DNA from: Desulfosporosinus sp. FKB
Lineage (GTDB): Bacteria > Bacillota > Desulfitobacteriia > Desulfitobacteriales > Desulfitobacteriaceae
NCBI RefSeq assembly: GCF_002196705.1
Contig: NZ_NADJ01000027.1
Span: 1-64,000 of the forward strand
Reading direction: 5' to 3'
Length of the DNA: 64,000 nucleotides
Shown one piece after another: positions 61,497 through 64,000 of this stretch. Every line of letters starts with the position of its first letter. Position 1 is the stretch's first letter. Made by a program: the position numbers and the translations under genes. The notes beneath the pieces were generated by a model that was not told the DNA's origin, did not search any database, and was given only the letters and a program-made list of their open reading frames with translations.

Positions 61497-63278
61497 CAAA
61501 TCTAAAAACTTGAATTGACATGTATCTACAAGTCCCCGATTAGTTAATCTCAGCTCTGGCAGAACGGCCAAGGCCAGCAGTGATGTGGTCATAAATGGGG
61601 ATACCAAATCGCAGCCCAGCTCCTGCCATGCTCTCTCGAGACTAGCTACTTTCCCGGCTACTACCTCAGCAGGTTCTTCACACATCAGCCCAGCTATAGG
61701 TAAAGGCAGCAGTGCAATAATCTGACCGTTTTTAACAGCCACGAGTCCGCCGCCGACTTCAGCAAGAGTATTTCCGGCAAAAGCCATGTCCGCATCATTC
61801 GTCCCAACAATCAGCAGGTTATGCGCATCATGGGAAACCGTTGAAGCTACGGCTCCTTCTTTTAGGTTAAAGCCTTTAACAAACCCTTTCCCCATAGTAC
61901 CCGTTGCTTTATGGCGTTCAATAACTGCGGCTTTGATGACATCCTGTCTTAAGTCCGTTTGAATTTTGCCGGCAGCAACGGGTAACAAACATTCCCTATG
62001 ATAAGTCCCGACCTTAGCCTCAATAATTTCTATAACCCGAACCTTAGCCTGGTTTTGCTCAGAACTCGGGACGGACACTGCAAAAGCCTCAGCCGCCAAT
62101 TTCCCAGCCAAATGCACGGTTTTCTTCGCGTAATCCGGATAGGAGCTTCCGGAAATCTCCACAGTCAGTTTACCGTTTTCAGCAACCAGTTCCCCATTAA
62201 TGATAACTTTTTCGATGGTTACGTTCGTTAAGTCACTTATTATCAAAATATCCGCCCAGCGACCTGGGGAAATACTGCCAAGATCCTTACTCATTTCAAA
62301 GCATTGAGCAACATTTAACGTCACCATTTGGACAGCTGTAATGGGGTTAACCCCCTCTTCGATGGCCCGTTTAACGATATGATCAAGGTGTCCTAAGGTA
62401 ACCAACGTTTCCGGATGGGTGTCATCACTGATTAGGGTTGCGTAGCGCGTATCTATCCGGTTCTCAGTGATACTTCTGACTGTTTCCTTTAAATCATGCC
62501 AAGCAGAACCTTCCCGCAGCTGCGCATACATGCCCAGACGCATCTTGGCCAGTGCATCTTCCATCCTTACAGACTCATGGCAGCAGCGTACGCCGGCGGC
62601 CACATAAGCATTTAAGCCTGCTCCCGTTTCCGGCAGCGAGTAATGCCCGGTAATTGTCTTATTAGCATTTAGTGTTGCCTGAAGTTCCTTATGCATATCA
62701 GAATTCCCCTGAATTACTCCGGGAAAATTCATCATTTCTCCCAAGCCCACAACCTCTTTCCAGGTCATCGCTTCTTCTATCTCTTTAGGCCCTAATTCAG
62801 CTCCGGTATCTTCAAAGCCCGGAGCTGCCGGAACGCAGGAAGGCATTGCGGTATAAACCCTGAGAGGCACATTTCTGCCGTCTTCAATCATCAGACGTAC
62901 TCCATCCATGCCCAGAACATTGGCCATTTCATGGGGATCCATAAAAATGGCCGTTGTTCCATGGGGGATAACAGCGCGAGCAAATTCTCGGACTGACAGC
63001 ATACTGCTTTCAACATGCATATGTCCATCCATGAACCCGGGTGTAATATAATTCCCCTGGGCATCGATAACTTGTGTATTTTCACTGATCGTATGAGAAG
63101 CATTTTCGACTAAAGCTATTCTTCCGTGAGTAATAGCGACATCTACGCCCGAAATAATTTCTGCCGTATTGACATTCACTAAGCGAGCATTCTTTATGAC
63201 CATATCCGCTGGTTCTCTCCCCTGTGCAACTGCAGCCAGCTTCTCTGTGACCTCTGCTAAGGCATACCTTCTTTTCAT
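61485..63278 (-). CDS. ade: adenine deaminase
   Basis: A 597-residue amidohydrolase that converts adenine to hypoxanthine and ammonia. The metal-binding GHMHVESSM (near residue 83) and the DPHEMANV loop are typical of bacterial Ade. HVESS distinguishes it from dihydroorotase-like relatives. The C-terminal adenine deaminase domain (TVSHDAHNLLIVGTNDADM) is complete. The start MKRRYAL was taken because GAAAGGAATG precedes it; 12 upstream codons are unlikely. It serves purine salvage. It shares its last 12 bases with the convergent MFS gene. Confidence 0.94.
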   Translation of the reverse strand: MKRRYALAEVTEKLAAVAQGREPADMVIKNARLVNVNTAEIISGVDVAITHGRIALVENASHTISENTQVIDAQGNYITPGFMDGHMHVESSMLSVREFARAVIPHGTTAIFMDPHEMANVLGMDGVRLMIEDGRNVPLRVYTAMPSCVPAAPGFEDTGAELGPKEIEEAMTWKEVVGLGEMMNFPGVIQGNSDMHKELQATLNANKTITGHYSLPETGAGLNAYVAAGVRCCHESVRMEDALAKMRLGMYAQLREGSAWHDLKETVRSITENRIDTRYATLISDDTHPETLVTLGHLDHIVKRAIEEGVNPITAVQMVTLNVAQCFEMSKDLGSISPGRWADILIISDLTNVTIEKVIINGELVAENGKLTVEISGSSYPDYAKKTVHLAGKLAAEAFAVSVPSSEQNQAKVRVIEIIEAKVGTYHRECLLPVAAGKIQTDLRQDVIKAAVIERHKATGTMGKGFVKGFNLKEGAVASTVSHDAHNLLIVGTNDADMAFAGNTLAEVGGGLVAVKNGQIIALLPLPIAGLMCEEPAEVVAGKVASLERAWQELGCDLVSPFMTTSLLALAVLPELRLTNRGLVDTCQFKFLDLLIE

Positions 63279-63623
63279 AAAACTGTCATTCCTTTCGCTG
63301 TGTTCAAGGCACAAATGCCTGTCGTCATTATCTGTTCTATCGAATGAGCTGTTAATCTAATACTTCACCAAAATAGTTGTAATTACCTGCTTGTTATTGA
63401 TTTTGCTTATTTGTAAACCTCTTCCAGAAACCTTCATGAGTCAGAACCATTTATTTCCTCTTTTTACTTAAATGACTTCATCCTCCTTTATGTTGATGAA
63501 ATTTTTCTTCATTAGTAAAGCATAAAAAAGGGATTTCGCTAATTTATCTAGAATATTTCGAATATTGTTAATTGAAATATCCTATTTTAAAATTCACCTT
63601 CATTTATACAAAGGAGGAATACA
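63279..63623. promoter_or_regulatory. divergent upstream region of ade and the HpaB-family gene
   Basis: No gene seen in about 345 bases. A gaatattt-cgaatatt repeat near 63551-63567 and AT-rich flanks could serve promoters. I saw no purine riboswitch core. Confidence 0.4.
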
Positions 63624-64000
63624 ATGAAAACAGCAACTGAATACCTTGAGAGTATGAAAGCTTATAACCCAAGGATCTTTCTTGGCGGAAAGCAGGTCAA
63701 CCTTCATGAAAATTCCACCACCTTGACCGTTCTTCGTGCTAACGCCAGGGTTTACGAGCTGGCTGAGGATCCGAAATACGCTGAGATTATGACTGCCATT
63801 TCACCGTATTCAGGTGAAAAGGTAAGCCGGAACCTGCACATTTCTTCCAGCACCGCCGATTTAGAAAAAAGGTCAGAAATGGCCACCCTAACCAGCCAAA
63901 TGCTGGGAACCTGTAATTATCGCTGCGTGGGGGCGGATGTATTGAACGCCTTAGCAGGTATCACTTGGGAAATGGACAAGGAGTTAGGCACAAATTATCA
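63624..64000 (+). CDS. HpaB-family flavoprotein (4-hydroxyphenylacetate hydroxylase / 4-hydroxybutyryl-CoA dehydratase type), 5' part
   Basis: The window ends after 125 codons. The visible part (KTATEYLESMKAYNPRIFLGG..., then HISSSTADLEKRSEM and LGTCNYRCVGADVLNAL) matches the N-terminus of the HpaB superfamily. The cysteines in LGTCNYRCVG recall the iron-sulfur ligands of the anaerobic 4-hydroxybutyryl-CoA dehydratase branch, which fits a strict anaerobe better than an oxygenase. AAAGGAGGAATACA precedes the ATG. Subfamily remains open until the rest is seen. Confidence 0.82.
   Translation, partial: MKTATEYLESMKAYNPRIFLGGKQVNLHENSTTLTVLRANARVYELAEDPKYAEIMTAISPYSGEKVSRNLHISSSTADLEKRSEMATLTSQMLGTCNYRCVGADVLNALAGITWEMDKELGTNY

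Noticed and set aside
63279-63623. Purine riboswitch before adenine deaminase
   Set aside because: The conserved core and pairing of a purine aptamer could not be found.
1-64000. CRISPR array, rRNA or intact transposase
   Set aside because: No regularly spaced repeats, no rRNA-like sequence and no transposase motifs were seen on either strand.

Overview
The window looks like a chromosomal segment of an anaerobic, spore-forming, low-GC Clostridia-type Firmicute, most likely of the Desulfitobacterium/Desulfosporosinus kind. That placement is an inference. It rests on strong AGGAGG-type ribosome sites with frequent TTG/GTG starts, two YjcZ-like sporulation mini-proteins, oxygen-sensitive enzymes (class I fumarase, [FeFe] hydrogenase, a 4-hydroxybutyryl-CoA dehydratase/HpaB-family gene) and many ferredoxin-type proteins. 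No rRNA, intact tRNA, CRISPR array or intact transposase was seen.

Left edge (0.3-10 kb): a defence-type island. On the minus strand lies a complete type I Wadjet (jetA-jetB-jetC-jetD) operon, followed by a NYN/PIN-like nuclease-domain protein, a small helical protein and a zinc-ribbon protein. A divergent MNT-HEPN toxin-antitoxin pair follows with its own clear promoter. Next come gene scraps, including a UvrD-like helicase tail joined to an unrelated remnant.

10-21 kb: an OsmC protein, a MocR-type regulator facing a truncated transporter start, then an aspartate catabolism operon (racemase, aspartase, two-subunit class I fumarase, dicarboxylate/amino-acid symporter). It is divergent from a two-component system resembling GlnK/GlnL (YcbA/YcbB). 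The pathway would take up aspartate and convert it to fumarate and malate.

21-34 kb: an accessory region rich in decayed genes. It holds a gutted metallo-beta-lactamase/lamin-tail gene, an aldo/keto reductase tail, a frameshifted tfoX-like gene and a frameshifted lipoprotein gene. Among these are intact genes: paired short-chain dehydrogenases with an AraC regulator, a linear amide hydrolase, YjbQ, DinB, a P-loop kinase, AraC plus EamA, and YaaA. Two related segments in opposite orientation resemble solitary ends of IS200/IS605-type elements.

34-46 kb: a NicO-type metal exporter, a MASE3-PAS histidine kinase, a metallophosphoesterase, a secreted CWB2-eqolisin (G1 peptidase) fusion, and an NtrB/NtrC-like pair divergent from a Met-rich exported protein and a NapH/NosR-like membrane ferredoxin. 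The divergent operon has an excellent sigma-54 -24/-12 promoter, so the pair and operon look like one regulatory module.

46-64 kb: an aconitase-superfamily hydratase, a DUF169/TauE/membrane-protein cluster with an in-frame TAG upstream of the last, a long hairpin before the YjcZ-like pair, an APC permease, a polyferredoxin, and a respiratory-type [FeFe] hydrogenase operon (Tat-exported, probably lipid-anchored catalytic subunit, HybA-like ferredoxin, NrfD/HybB-like membrane subunit). After that come an Fe-S aldo/keto reductase, an MFS exporter, adenine deaminase and the start of an HpaB-family gene cut by the window end.
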